Assembly (NCBI RefSeq): GCF_019645855.1
Contig: NZ_CP080999.1
Span: forward strand, 3,720,001-3,784,000
Direction: 5' to 3'
Length of the DNA: 64,000 nt
Source: Mycobacterium malmoense
GTDB lineage: Bacteria > Actinomycetota > Actinomycetes > Mycobacteriales > Mycobacteriaceae
Both the position numbers and the translations under genes were made by a program. The notes beneath the pieces are model-generated. The model made no database searches and had not been told where the DNA came from. It worked only from the letters and a program-made list of their open reading frames with translations. Below are positions 42,869-51,999 of the stretch, in pieces (within the stretch, counting starts at the first letter, position 1; every line of letters starts with the position of its first letter).

Positions 42869-44062
42869 TCACACCCGATACTCGGCGAGCAGCCGCTTGC
42901 TGATGATGGACTTCTGGATCTCGCTGGTTCCCTCACCGATCAGCAGGAACGGTGCGTCGCGCATCAGCCGTTCGATCTCGTATTCCTTGGAGTACCCGTA
43001 GCCGCCGTGAATGCGGAAGCTCTGCTGCGTCACCTCGGAGCAGAGTTCGCTGGCAAGGTATTTGGCCATGCCGGCGGCGACATCGTTGCGCTCACCGGAA
43101 TCCTTCAGCCGCGCGGCGTTGACCATCATCAGGTGGGCCGCTTCGACTTTGGTGGCCATCTCCGCGAGCTGGAACGCGATGGCCTGATGCTCGGCGATCG
43201 GCTTGCCGAAGGTGTGCCGTTGCTGGGCGTAGCGCACGGCGAGCTCGAAGGCGCGAATGCCGACACCGCACGCCCGTGCCGACACGTTGACGCGGCCTAC
43301 CTCGATGCCGTCCATCATCTGGACGAAACCCCGGCCCGGGGTTCCACCGAGGATGTCGTCGGCGCTCGCCCGGTAGCCGTCGAAGAGGAGCTCGGTGGTG
43401 TCGATGCCCTTGTAGCCCAGCTTGTCGATCTTCCCGGGAATCGTCAGGCCGGGCACGACTTCGCCGAACCCCGTTGGCTTTTCGACCAGAAACGCGGTCA
43501 GGTTGCGGTGCGGTTTGTCGGCGCCCTCGTCGGTGCGCACCAGCACGGCGATCAGCGTGGAACTGGCGCCGTTGGTCAGCCACATCTTCTGGCCGTCGAT
43601 GGTGTAGGTGCCGTCCGGATTGCGCCCCGCCCGGGTTCGGATCGCGGCGACGTCGGAGCCCAGCTCCGGCTCCGACATGGAGAACGCGCCGCGGGACTCG
43701 CCGGTCGCCATGCGCGGCAGGAAGCGCCGCTTCTGCGCGTCGGTGCCGTGCTGGCGCAGCATGTACGCCACGATGAAGTGGGTGTTGAGCACGCCGGACA
43801 CGCTCATCCAGCCGCGCGCCAGCTCCTCGACGCACAGCGCGTAGGTCAGCAGCGACTCCCCCAGCCCGCCGTATTCCTGCGGGATCATCAACCCGAACAG
43901 TCCCATGTCGCGCATCTGGTCGACGATGCGCTGCGGGTAGGTGTCGCCGCGTTCGAGTTCGGCCGCGTGGGGAATGACTTCCTTGTCGACGAATTGCCGT
44001 ACCGTGGCGAGGATCTCGGTCTGGAATTCGGTCAGCCCGAGGGTCTGGGCGAGCTTGGTCAT
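42869..44062 (-). CDS. Acyl-CoA dehydrogenase
   Basis: A 397-residue homotetramer-type acyl-CoA dehydrogenase. Motifs are AFSMSEPELGSDVAAIRT, YTIDGQKMWLTNGASS, the FAD segment RHTFGKPIAEHQAI, and LIGEGTSEIQKSII, which carries the catalytic Glu in the usual medium/short-chain position. It should introduce a 2,3-double bond into an acyl-CoA. It overlaps the upstream CoA transferase by four bases (ATGA at 44059-44062). Together with the thiolase and FabG homologue upstream it makes a nearly complete beta-oxidation set, lacking only a hydratase. Confidence 0.88.
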   Translation of the reverse strand: MTKLAQTLGLTEFQTEILATVRQFVDKEVIPHAAELERGDTYPQRIVDQMRDMGLFGLMIPQEYGGLGESLLTYALCVEELARGWMSVSGVLNTHFIVAYMLRQHGTDAQKRRFLPRMATGESRGAFSMSEPELGSDVAAIRTRAGRNPDGTYTIDGQKMWLTNGASSTLIAVLVRTDEGADKPHRNLTAFLVEKPTGFGEVVPGLTIPGKIDKLGYKGIDTTELLFDGYRASADDILGGTPGRGFVQMMDGIEVGRVNVSARACGVGIRAFELAVRYAQQRHTFGKPIAEHQAIAFQLAEMATKVEAAHLMMVNAARLKDSGERNDVAAGMAKYLASELCSEVTQQSFRIHGGYGYSKEYEIERLMRDAPFLLIGEGTSEIQKSIISKRLLAEYRV

Positions 44063-45258
44063 GCGCTGTCTTTCCCTATCGTGTTGGCGGCCGTCAGGCG
44101 CGCGATGTCGGCGGCCGTCAGACCCAGGCACTCGGTGAGCACGTCGGCGGTGTCCTGTCCCAGCGCGGGGGCGGGTGCGGGTTCGGGGTGGGCGCCGTCG
44201 AACGCGGCCGGCATGCCGGCGGCAAAGTAGTCCCCGACGCCGGGCTGGCGCAGCCGGGAAAACAGCGGATTCGCGGTCACTTTCGGTCCTGCCGCGACCT
44301 CGGCGAAGGTGCGGTACCGCTCGAACAGCACGGTGGTGCCCGACAGCGCGGCGGTGATCTCGTCGGCCGTGCGGTCGGCGAACCAGGTGGCGAACAACCC
44401 GGACAGGACGTCGCGGTACCGGTAGCGGTCGCCTTCGGCGTCGAAGTCCACGCCGAGCGCCCCCGCGAGCGCGGACACCGCCGCGCCGGTTCCGGTCACC
44501 TCGACCAGGTCGCGAAAGTGCCTGCCGGTCAACGTCACAACCATGAACCTGGCGCCGTCGCCGCTGGTAAAGTCCCGGCCGTACTGGCCGTAGATGGCGT
44601 TGCCCAGCCGCTCGCGTTGCGTCCCGTTGACCTGCGGCTCGGTCAGCAGCCCAAGGTTTCCCGCCGTCGCCAGCGCGACGTCCTCCAGCGCGAGGCCGAT
44701 CCGCGCGCCCACCCCGGACCGGTCGCGGCGGCGGACGGCGGCGACGACGGCCAGCGCCGCGTACAGGCCGCAGCACACGTCCCAGGCGGGCAGCACGTGG
44801 TTGATCGGGCCGGCATGATCGGCCGGGCCGGTGACGAGCGGGAACCCGACGCCGGCGTTCACGGTGTAGTCGACCCCGGTGGAGCCGTCGCCGCGCCCGA
44901 GCAGCTGAACGTGGATGACGTCGGGCCGGCCGGCGGCCAGGCGATCATGGCTGAGCCAGGACAGGCCGGCGGCGTTGGTGACGACGATGCCGTCGCCCTC
45001 GACGATCAGCCGCCGCACCAGATCCTGGCCCTCGGGCGAGCGCAGATCGATAGTGGCCGAACGCTTTCCCTTGTTCAGCCCGGTCCAGTAGATCGACGTG
45101 CCGCCGTCGGCCAGCGGCCAGCGCTGGACGTCGGAGGCGCCGCCGATCGGGTCGATGCGGATCACCTGCGCGCCGAGCTGGCTCAGCGTCATGCCGCACA
45201 GCGGTGCAGCGACAAAACTGGACACCTCGACGACGGCGAGGCCGCTCAACGGGTTCAT
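44059..45258 (-). CDS. CaiB/BaiF family CoA transferase, second of two
   Basis: A 399-residue class III CoA transferase. LAVVEVSSFVAAPLCGMTLSQLGAQVIRID is the family N-terminus and the catalytic Asp is in VLPAWDVCCGLYAALAV near 180. It is more diverged from the copy at 28.1 kb than expected for a recent duplication. The start at 45258 and stop at 44059 overlap the thiolase and dehydrogenase genes by four bases each, so the three products are probably needed in similar amounts. Confidence 0.86.
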   Translation of the reverse strand: MNPLSGLAVVEVSSFVAAPLCGMTLSQLGAQVIRIDPIGGASDVQRWPLADGGTSIYWTGLNKGKRSATIDLRSPEGQDLVRRLIVEGDGIVVTNAAGLSWLSHDRLAAGRPDVIHVQLLGRGDGSTGVDYTVNAGVGFPLVTGPADHAGPINHVLPAWDVCCGLYAALAVVAAVRRRDRSGVGARIGLALEDVALATAGNLGLLTEPQVNGTQRERLGNAIYGQYGRDFTSGDGARFMVVTLTGRHFRDLVEVTGTGAAVSALAGALGVDFDAEGDRYRYRDVLSGLFATWFADRTADEITAALSGTTVLFERYRTFAEVAAGPKVTANPLFSRLRQPGVGDYFAAGMPAAFDGAHPEPAPAPALGQDTADVLTECLGLTAADIARLTAANTIGKDSA

Positions 45259-46472
45259 GTCGAGGCGACCCGTTCGAAGACCGCGGCAAGCCCCTGCCCG
45301 CCGCCGATGCACATGGTCTCCAGCCCGTATCCCGCCTGGCGGCGGTTGAGTTCGCGCGCCAGGGAGGCGAGCATCCTGCCGCCGGTCGCACCGACGGGAT
45401 GACCCAGCGAGATTCCCGAGCCGTGCACGTTGGTGCGCTCATGGTCGGCGGTCCCGAACTTCCATTCCCGCATGACCGCAAGCGCCTGCGCGGCAAAGGC
45501 TTCGTTGAGTTCGATGAGGTCGATGTCGGACAGGCGCAGGCCCGCCTTGGCGAGCGCGGCCTCGGTCGCGGGCACCGGCCCGAGGCCCATGACGTTGGGC
45601 GCCACACCGGCCACCCCCCACGACACCAAGCGGACCAGCGGCGTCAGACCGTATTCGTCCGCCTTCTCAGGCGTGGTCACCACGCACATCGATGCCGCGT
45701 CGTTCTGCCCGCTGGAGTTGCCGGCCGTGACCGTCGCCTCCGGATCATCGTCCAGCAGAACGGGTTTGAGCTTTCCCAGCGACTCCACCGACGTGTCGGC
45801 GCGCGGGTGCTCGTCGGTGTCGACCAGCTCCTCGCCGTGGCGGCCGCGCACGGTGACCGGAACTATTTCCGAGGCCAGGACGCCGTCCTTCTGGGCGGCC
45901 ACCGCGCGCTGGTGTGAGCGCACCGCGAGCTCGTCTTGTTCCAGGCGCGAAATGCCGTACCGGCGGCGCAGGTTCTCGGCGGTCTCCAGCATCCCGCCGG
46001 GCACCGGGTGGTGGCGGCCGCCGGCCGTGGTGCGCCCCCGCGCCAGCCCGTCGTGCACCCGGATGCCGCCGCGGGCGCCGCCCCAGCGCATGTCGGTGGA
46101 GTAGAAGGCGACGTTGCTCATGCTTTCGCAGCCGCCGGCGAGGACGAGCTGGTGATCGCCGTTGCCGACCTGCAGGCACGCCTGGATCACCGCCTGCAGG
46201 CCCGACCCGCAGCGCCGGTCGACCTGCATCCCCGGAACCGTCACCGACAGGCCCGAATCCAACGCCACCACCCGCCCGATCGCCGGCGCCTCGCTGCTCG
46301 GATAGCAGTGCCCGAGGACGACGTCCTGCACCGCCTCGGGCGGTATCCCGGTTCGCTCGAGCAGCCCCTTCAACGCGGCGACACCGAGGTCGACGGCGGT
46401 CAGGGACTTGAACATTCCGCCGTAGCGGCCGATCGGTGTGCGCACCGGCTCACAGATGACGGCCTCACGCAT
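45255..46472 (-). CDS. Acetyl-CoA C-acyltransferase (thiolase)
   Basis: A 405-residue classical thiolase with all catalytic residues: Cys in VDRRCGSGLQ near 89, His in SLGHPVGATGGR near 361 and Cys in CIGGGQG near 391. It should cleave a 3-ketoacyl-CoA with free CoA, unlike the Ltp-type protein at 18.7 kb. It is adjacent to a CoA transferase and a dehydrogenase (four-base overlap) and 29 bases downstream of the FabG homologue, so it completes a beta-oxidation spiral. Confidence 0.9.
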   Translation of the reverse strand: MREAVICEPVRTPIGRYGGMFKSLTAVDLGVAALKGLLERTGIPPEAVQDVVLGHCYPSSEAPAIGRVVALDSGLSVTVPGMQVDRRCGSGLQAVIQACLQVGNGDHQLVLAGGCESMSNVAFYSTDMRWGGARGGIRVHDGLARGRTTAGGRHHPVPGGMLETAENLRRRYGISRLEQDELAVRSHQRAVAAQKDGVLASEIVPVTVRGRHGEELVDTDEHPRADTSVESLGKLKPVLLDDDPEATVTAGNSSGQNDAASMCVVTTPEKADEYGLTPLVRLVSWGVAGVAPNVMGLGPVPATEAALAKAGLRLSDIDLIELNEAFAAQALAVMREWKFGTADHERTNVHGSGISLGHPVGATGGRMLASLARELNRRQAGYGLETMCIGGGQGLAAVFERVAST

Positions 46473-46501
46473 GCCTACCCCTGTCTCTTAGCGCCACTCA
46501 C

Positions 46502-47260
46502 TCACATGAACCTGCCACCGGTGACCTCCAGGACGGTCCCGGTCATGTACGACGACAAGTCGGAGGCCAGGAACAGGGCGACGTTGGCGACCTCGCCGGG
46601 TTCACCGGCCCGGCCCATCGGGACCTCGGCCACCTTCTGGTCCCAAATGCGTTGCGGCATGGCCTCCGTCATCGCCGAACGGATCAATCCGGGGGCGATG
46701 GCGTTGACCCGAATGCCCAGGTGGGCGAGCTCCTTGGCGGCGGCCTTGGTCATCCCCACGATCCCGGCCTTGGCCGCCGAGTAGTTGGTCTGTCCGACCA
46801 GACCCACCTTCCCCGACAGCGAGGACATGTTGACGATTGCGCCCCTTTGGTTTTCGGGCTTGCTCTCCCGCATGATCGCCGCCGCCATCCGGGTGCCGTT
46901 CCACGTTCCCTTGAGATGCACCGCGATGACCTGATCGAACTGTTCCTCGGTCATTTTGCGCAGCGTCGCGTCGCGCGTGATTCCGGCGTTGTTGACCATG
47001 ATGTCCAGGCCGCCGAAACGTTCGACGGCGGTTTGGACGAGCGTGTCGACGTCCGCGGCTTGCGTCACGTCGCATTGCACCGCCAAGGCGACATCGGGAC
47101 CCAGCTGCTTGGCCGCAACCTCGGTGGCCTCAAAGTTCAGGTCGCCGAGGACAATTCGCGCGCCCTCGGCGACGAATCGCTGCGCAATGGCGAAGCCCAG
47201 GCCTTGCGCCCCACCCGTGACCACCGCGGTCCGACCGCTCAGCAACGACACCTGGATCAC
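46502..47260 (-). CDS. fabG2: 3-oxoacyl-ACP/CoA reductase family SDR (FabG2-like)
   Basis: A 252-residue SDR with VVTGGAQGLGFAIA at 12-25, NNAGITRDATL near 90, SSLSGKVG and the catalytic YSAAK near 157. The C-terminal half, including HLGIRVNAIAPGLIRSAMTEA and SYMTGTVLEVTGGRF, is very close to what I recall of M. tuberculosis FabG2 (Rv1350), which sits next to irtB. Here it is about 6 kb from irtB and leads a beta-oxidation operon, so it may work as a hydroxyacyl-CoA dehydrogenase. GTG at 47260 has an AGGAA ribosome site; GTG at 47251 is an alternative. It is divergent from the dehydrogenase at 47388. Confidence 0.75.
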   Translation of the reverse strand: MIQVSLLSGRTAVVTGGAQGLGFAIAQRFVAEGARIVLGDLNFEATEVAAKQLGPDVALAVQCDVTQAADVDTLVQTAVERFGGLDIMVNNAGITRDATLRKMTEEQFDQVIAVHLKGTWNGTRMAAAIMRESKPENQRGAIVNMSSLSGKVGLVGQTNYSAAKAGIVGMTKAAAKELAHLGIRVNAIAPGLIRSAMTEAMPQRIWDQKVAEVPMGRAGEPGEVANVALFLASDLSSYMTGTVLEVTGGRFM

Positions 47261-47302
47261 GCCTTTCCTGGTTTCCTTCCGCCCGTGGGGCGCCCGCCTT
47301 TC

Positions 47303-47322
47303 GAATATCATATTTCATATAG
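47303..47322. promoter_or_regulatory. AT-rich segment in fabG2/acyl-CoA dehydrogenase promoter
   Basis: A 20-base A/T-rich block (GAATATCATATTTCATATAG) in an otherwise GC-rich 127-base gap between divergent genes. It offers TATA-like -10 sequences on both strands. It lacks the TTACAGTA element found at the other divergent promoters in the cluster. Confidence 0.4.
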
Positions 47323-47387
47323 GATCCCGCCGAGAGCCGGGGTGCCTCAGCTCGAGGCCGATAAGCCGATAAGAGGAGCGTCTGCGC

Positions 47388-48572
47388 ATGACCGCCGCCG
47401 AAGGCCCCGAAGTCTCCGACGAGGACTTCCGGGAGATCCTCGCCCAGACCCGTCAGTTCGTTCGCGCCGCCGTGGTCCCGCGCGAGCGGGAGATCATGGC
47501 CGACGATCGGGTGCCCGATGACCTTCGCGACCAGGCCAAGAAGATGGGATTGTTCGGCTACGCGATTCCCCAGCGGTGGGGCGGCCTTGGCCTCAACCTC
47601 GTGCAGGACGTCGAGCTGGCGATGGAATTGGGCTACACCTCGCTGGCGCTGCGGTCGATGTTCGGCACCAACAACGGCATCGCCGGACAGGTCCTCGTCG
47701 GCTTCGGCACCGACGAACAGAAGGGCCGCTGGCTGGAGTCGATGGCGTCCGGCGACGTCGTCGCCTCCTTTGCGCTGACCGAGCCCGGCGCCGGATCGAA
47801 CCCGGCGGGCCTGCGGACCAAAGCCGTTCGCGAGGGCTCCAAAAAAGACAGCGCTTGGGTGATCTCCGGCCAGAAGCGGTTCATCACCAACGCGCCCGTC
47901 GCCAACCTCTTCGTGGTCTTCGCGCGCACCCGGCCGGCCGACGACCAGGGCCCGGGGATCGCCGTCTTCCTGGTTCCCGCCGACGCCCCGGGCGTTCTCG
48001 TCGGCGCCAAGGACGCAAAGATGGGCCAGGAAGGCGCGTGGACCGCCGACGTCAGCTTCGGCGACGTTCGGGTCGGGGCCGACGCGCTGGTGGGCGGCAG
48101 CGAAGACCTCGGCTATCGCGCGGCGATGACCTCGCTGGCGCGCGGCCGGATCCACATCGCCGCCCTCGCGGTGGGCGCCGCCCAACGCGCGCTCGACGAA
48201 TCCGTGTCGTATGCCGCCACCGCGACGCAGGGCGGGACGCCGATCGGAAGCTTTCAGTTGGTGCAGGCGATGATCGCCGACCAGCAGACCGGTGTGTTGG
48301 CCGGCCGCGCGCTGGTCCGCGACGCCGCGCGGCTGTGGGTCAGCAATCAAGATCGGCGGGTCGCGCCGTCGGCGGCGAAGCTGTTCTGCACCGAAATGGC
48401 GGGCAAGGTCGCGGACCTCGCGGTGCAGGTTCACGGTGGCAGTGGCTACATGCACGGGGTTCCCGTCGAACGCATCTATCGCGACGTGCGGCTGCTGCGG
48501 CTGTACGAGGGCACCAGCGAAATTCAGCGCCTGATCATCGGGTCGAACCTGGTCAAGGCGGCATGGCGATGA
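47388..48572 (+). CDS. Acyl-CoA dehydrogenase
   Basis: A 394-residue acyl-CoA dehydrogenase. Motifs are SFALTEPGAGSNPAGLRT, WVISGQKRFITNAPVA, QVHGGSGYMHGVPVERIYRDV and LYEGTSEIQRLIIG with the catalytic Glu. GAGGAG nine bases before the ATG supports the start. It is divergent from fabG2 and upstream of the fatty acyl-AMP ligase, with 140 bases between. That gap holds no gene. Confidence 0.88.
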   Translation: MTAAEGPEVSDEDFREILAQTRQFVRAAVVPREREIMADDRVPDDLRDQAKKMGLFGYAIPQRWGGLGLNLVQDVELAMELGYTSLALRSMFGTNNGIAGQVLVGFGTDEQKGRWLESMASGDVVASFALTEPGAGSNPAGLRTKAVREGSKKDSAWVISGQKRFITNAPVANLFVVFARTRPADDQGPGIAVFLVPADAPGVLVGAKDAKMGQEGAWTADVSFGDVRVGADALVGGSEDLGYRAAMTSLARGRIHIAALAVGAAQRALDESVSYAATATQGGTPIGSFQLVQAMIADQQTGVLAGRALVRDAARLWVSNQDRRVAPSAAKLFCTEMAGKVADLAVQVHGGSGYMHGVPVERIYRDVRLLRLYEGTSEIQRLIIGSNLVKAAWR

Positions 48573-48712
48573 CGTCGACGGGGTGTCATGGCGTCTCGGG
48601 AAGCCGATAATGGCTCAGAATGTGATGTACGTCACAGCCGTGATCCAATGGTGACAGCCAACATGCCGGGCCGGAAGCGCGAGACAGTTGCTGCGGCTTT
48701 TATTCTCTTTCC

Positions 48713-50560
48713 ATGGGTCGGGACCCGCTGTCGACTAGCGCTGCGCAGCCAACGGTGGCTGACATCAATGATTACGTCCGTGCCGACGGCACGATCGTCT
48801 TACCTGACGGCATCACGCTGACGTCGTTTTTCGATCAATACCGGGCCGCGTTCGGCGACAGCCCGGCGTATCGATTCATCGACTACGCGAAAGACCAGGA
48901 CGGGCGCGTCGTCGAGCTCAGCTGGAATGGGCTGTGGTCGCGGGTCCGCGCGATCGGCGCGCGCCTCCAACAGGTCACCAAGCCGGGGGACCGGGTGGCG
49001 ATCGTGGCGCCGCAGGGTGTCGAGTACGTTGCGGCCTTCTTCGCCGCCGTCCATGCCGGCAACATCGCGGTCCCACTGTTTGCGCCAGCCCTGTCCGGAC
49101 ACGCCGACCGGTTGCGGGCGGTGCTGGCCGACGCCCGGCCCACCGTGGTGCTGACGACCGCGGCGGCGGCCGAGACGGCACGGGAGTTTCTGCGGGCGCA
49201 CCCGGTGGCCGGCCGACCGCGGCTGATCGCCGTCGACGCGATCCCGGCGACGCTCGCCTCGATGTTCACCGACGTGACGGTCGGCACCGACGACATCGCC
49301 TACCTGCAGTACACGTCGGGCTCGACGCGGATACCGGCCGGGGTGGAGATCACCCATCGCGCGGTGTGCACCAACGTGCTGCAGATGATCCTGGGCGGCG
49401 GGCTGGACCGGGGAATCCACAGCGTGAGCTGGCTGCCGCTGTATCACGACATGGGATTGCTCATGCTCATGTTCCCGGCGTTGGGCGGCGGATACCTCAC
49501 GCTGCTGGATCCCATGGCGTTCGTTCGCCGGCCCTACCGATGGATCAAAGAGCTGAGCGCGGAAGCGGCTATCGGCCGGACGTTTGCGGGCGCGCCGAAT
49601 TTCGCCTACGACTTGGCGGCCGAGCGGGGGCTACCTCCCCAGGGGGACTCCATTGACCTGCGCAACGTCGTCGGCCTGCTCAACGGCTCCGAGCCCGTGA
49701 CGATGTCGGCCATCGAGAAGTTCACCAAAGCGTTCGCTCCCTACGGTCTGCCCGCGACGGCGATCAAGCCCTCCTACGGGATGGCGGAAGCGACCCTGGG
49801 AGTGGCCACTACCGCCCCGGATGCGGCGGCCAGGGCCGTAGTCCTCGACCGTGTTCAGCTGGCCGCGGGGCGCGCGGTGATCGTCGCGCCCGACGCCCCC
49901 GATGCGGTCGCCTATGTCTCCTCCGGCCGGCCGCTCCCCAACCTGCGGGCGGTGATCGTCAGCTCGGACGGCGCCGAGGTGCCCGATGGTTCCGTCGGGG
50001 AAATCTGGTTGCACGGCAACAACATCGGCCGCGGATACTTTGGACGCGAAGAGGAGACACAACGCACGTTCGGCAACAAGCTGCAGTCCCGGCTCGAATT
50101 CGGCAGCCACGCCGAGGGATCACCGGACAACAGCTGCTGGCTCGCCACCGGCGATCTCGGTGTCTACATTGACGGCGAACTGTACCTGACGGGACGGATC
50201 AAGGACCTCATCATCGTCGATGGTCGCAATCACTACCCGCATGACATCGAAACGACGGTCGGCCAGGCGTCGAGCGCCGTCCGAACCGGTTACGTGGCCG
50301 CGTTTTCCGTTCCGGCGGACTCTCCCGACGACAGCGCGGCGGAGCAGCTCGTCATTGTCGCCGAACGTGCCGCGGGCGTCGGGCGCGCCGATCCGGGCCC
50401 CATCGAGGCGGCCGTGCGGGCGGCGGTTTCGCGCGAGCATCACATCCGGGTCGCCGACGTGCGGCTCGTCGCCGCCGGGGCCATCCCCCGCACCACCAGC
50501 GGCAAGCTCGCCCGCAATGCCTGCCGCGCCGACTACATCGCCGGGCGGTTCAGCCGATGA
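48713..50560 (+). CDS. Fatty acyl-AMP ligase (FAAL-type FadD)
   Basis: A 615-residue long-form adenylating enzyme. It has the FAAL layout: TLTSFFDQYRAAFGDSPAYRFIDY at the start, YTSGSTRIPAGVEITH as ATP loop (normally Pro-Lys-Gly; the Lys is replaced here), SWLPLYHDMGLLM, KPSYGMAEATLGV, and DLGVYIDGELYLTGRIKDLIIVDGRNHYPHDIE. FAALs load fatty acids as adenylates onto acyl carrier or polyketide synthase proteins; no PKS or ACP lies nearby. The ATG at 48713 lacks a clear ribosome site. It converges on, and overlaps by 11 bases, the kinase-like gene that follows. It is longer than MbtM and is not assigned to it. Confidence 0.85.
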   Translation: MGRDPLSTSAAQPTVADINDYVRADGTIVLPDGITLTSFFDQYRAAFGDSPAYRFIDYAKDQDGRVVELSWNGLWSRVRAIGARLQQVTKPGDRVAIVAPQGVEYVAAFFAAVHAGNIAVPLFAPALSGHADRLRAVLADARPTVVLTTAAAAETAREFLRAHPVAGRPRLIAVDAIPATLASMFTDVTVGTDDIAYLQYTSGSTRIPAGVEITHRAVCTNVLQMILGGGLDRGIHSVSWLPLYHDMGLLMLMFPALGGGYLTLLDPMAFVRRPYRWIKELSAEAAIGRTFAGAPNFAYDLAAERGLPPQGDSIDLRNVVGLLNGSEPVTMSAIEKFTKAFAPYGLPATAIKPSYGMAEATLGVATTAPDAAARAVVLDRVQLAAGRAVIVAPDAPDAVAYVSSGRPLPNLRAVIVSSDGAEVPDGSVGEIWLHGNNIGRGYFGREEETQRTFGNKLQSRLEFGSHAEGSPDNSCWLATGDLGVYIDGELYLTGRIKDLIIVDGRNHYPHDIETTVGQASSAVRTGYVAAFSVPADSPDDSAAEQLVIVAERAAGVGRADPGPIEAAVRAAVSREHHIRVADVRLVAAGAIPRTTSGKLARNACRADYIAGRFSR

Positions 50561-51626
50561 GTTCCAACGTTTCCAGGTCGCGGATCGCCTGACAGCCCCG
50601 GCCGAGCATGGTCAGCACCATGTCGTCGCCGCGCTCGGTGGCGGTGGCGAAGGCAAAGCCCAGAGCCGAGATCAGCAGGGCCTGAATCGCCCCGAGACGG
50701 TAATCACGCCAACAGGTTTCACGGTCATACCCGCCGACGCCGTACCCCAGTAGCGCCCGGTGGTACTCGTCGACCAGGCCGTTCTCGACCGTTGAGCGCA
50801 GTTGCGAATCCAAGCTGGTCGCCGTGAAATACGCGAGGTCCCTTGCCGCCAGACCCACGCCGAGCGTCTGCCAGTCGACCACGCTCACCCGGCTCCGGCC
50901 CGTATCGAACAGCAGGTTGTCGAGCCGATAGTCCCCGTGCAGCAGGGCAAAGCGGTCCCGTTCGGCAAAGAGCCAGGGCGTCACCTTGCCCATTGCCGCA
51001 GCGAAGGTCTCCCTGTCTTCGGGCCTCATTCGGTCACCGAGCTTTTCCAGGGTGATATCGGCGCTCATCTTCGCGACGTCACCCAGGCCCTTCGCGGAAG
51101 CCTCGTCCGGGCGGGGAAACGCGAGCCCGGGTAGGTCCAGCCAGTACGGGTCGCACCAGCTGGGCCCGTGCAATCCGGCCAGCGCCACCACGGCCAGCCG
51201 CGCCTCCCGCTCGCCACAGCCGGCGATCTGGTCGCCTTGCACCGCGGGCGCTTGGTCGGCGAGCAGTAGTGCGTAATCCAAAGCGTCCTCGGTGATTTCG
51301 CAATAGAAGCACCGCGGCGTCGGCACTCGCACCCGGTCGGCCACCGTGGCATAAAACGCGCACTCACTGCGATAGCCGATGGTGACCCGGTCGCGCACGG
51401 TTTCGTCCTGGGCGGGCAGTTTGATCACGAAGGTCGGCGGCAGATCACCGGGGGATGTCGCGTATTGGGCCACCACCCGAAAGGTGGCCCCGGTCTGCCC
51501 GGTGCCGATCGCCACGACCTGCACGTCGGAAACCTCGACGGGCGTGCGGTGTTCGCTGAGCGCCGCCGACAACCATTCGGCGGTCACGTCGCCGGGGTAT
51601 CGCGGAATCGCCACCACAGCACCCAT
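50550..51626 (-). CDS. APH/choline-kinase-like phosphotransferase family protein
   Basis: A 358-residue protein with the aminoglycoside-phosphotransferase/ecdysteroid-kinase-like fold. The catalytic loop is HGDYRLDNLLF near 240 and the metal-binding Asp is in VVDWQTLGVGLAARDLAYF near 265; TFVIKLP near 75 supplies the ATP-binding Lys. Such genes are common beside mycobacterial lipid and sterol clusters; their substrates are mostly unknown and resistance is not implied. The ATG at 51626 has GGAGG ten bases upstream. It overlaps the convergent acyl-AMP ligase by 11 bases. Confidence 0.82.
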   Translation of the reverse strand: MGAVVAIPRYPGDVTAEWLSAALSEHRTPVEVSDVQVVAIGTGQTGATFRVVAQYATSPGDLPPTFVIKLPAQDETVRDRVTIGYRSECAFYATVADRVRVPTPRCFYCEITEDALDYALLLADQAPAVQGDQIAGCGEREARLAVVALAGLHGPSWCDPYWLDLPGLAFPRPDEASAKGLGDVAKMSADITLEKLGDRMRPEDRETFAAAMGKVTPWLFAERDRFALLHGDYRLDNLLFDTGRSRVSVVDWQTLGVGLAARDLAYFTATSLDSQLRSTVENGLVDEYHRALLGYGVGGYDRETCWRDYRLGAIQALLISALGFAFATATERGDDMVLTMLGRGCQAIRDLETLELIG

Positions 51627-51999
51627 AAGCAGCACGCCTCCAGCGCTCGACCGACCGATCAACTGTAAGGCATACGGCAAGAGGCCCGGGAATCGCCGCC
51701 GACCGGTGGGACGGTTCCGGCGCCGTCCGGCAACCCGGCGCCAGTTACCACCGCCCCCACGGAACTTAGGTTATGCAATACTAACTTCAACAAGGTAGGT
51801 TCAGTCAACGTGGACGGGGAGATGTCGGGATTTGGTATTCCCGACAAACAGGCATGGAGATTGTCGCTGACAGACTGAGGGCGGTTACCGGCCGACACGG
51901 TATCCCCCTGGGCGCCAACGGGTTTCAGCGTGCGGGTCAGGCGGCGCCGGGCGCCGGGACTGCAGGGGGTCGAGAAACCCGGCATGCGGGCGGGCTACC
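51627..51999. other. Divergent intergenic region holding an IdeR-like box
   Basis: This 373-base gap separates the kinase-like gene (minus) and the PPE gene (plus). It contains no convincing gene. Apart from the IdeR-like box at 51766 it has a TCAACAAGGTAGG segment at about 51787-51799 and otherwise unremarkable GC-rich DNA. Confidence 0.6.
51766..51784. promoter_or_regulatory. IdeR-like iron box
   Basis: TTAGGTTATGCAATACTAA matches the IdeR consensus TTAGGTTAGGCTAACCTAA at 15 of 19 positions. It lies between the PPE gene (start 52000) and the kinase-like gene (start 51626). IdeR with iron normally represses such promoters. The distance to the PPE start, about 215 bases, implies a long leader or control of the other side. 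Confidence 0.55.

Noticed and set aside
4363..47260. Identification of the cluster as the known cholesterol (KstR) regulon
   Set aside because: No KstR or KstR2 boxes seen, and the hallmark genes (mce4, kstD, hsaC, chsH1/H2) are absent.
48713..50560. MbtM (FadD33) identity for the fatty acyl-AMP ligase
   Set aside because: It is about 90 residues longer than MbtM and is not next to mbtL, mbtN or mbtK; the neighbouring dehydrogenase does not resemble MbtN.
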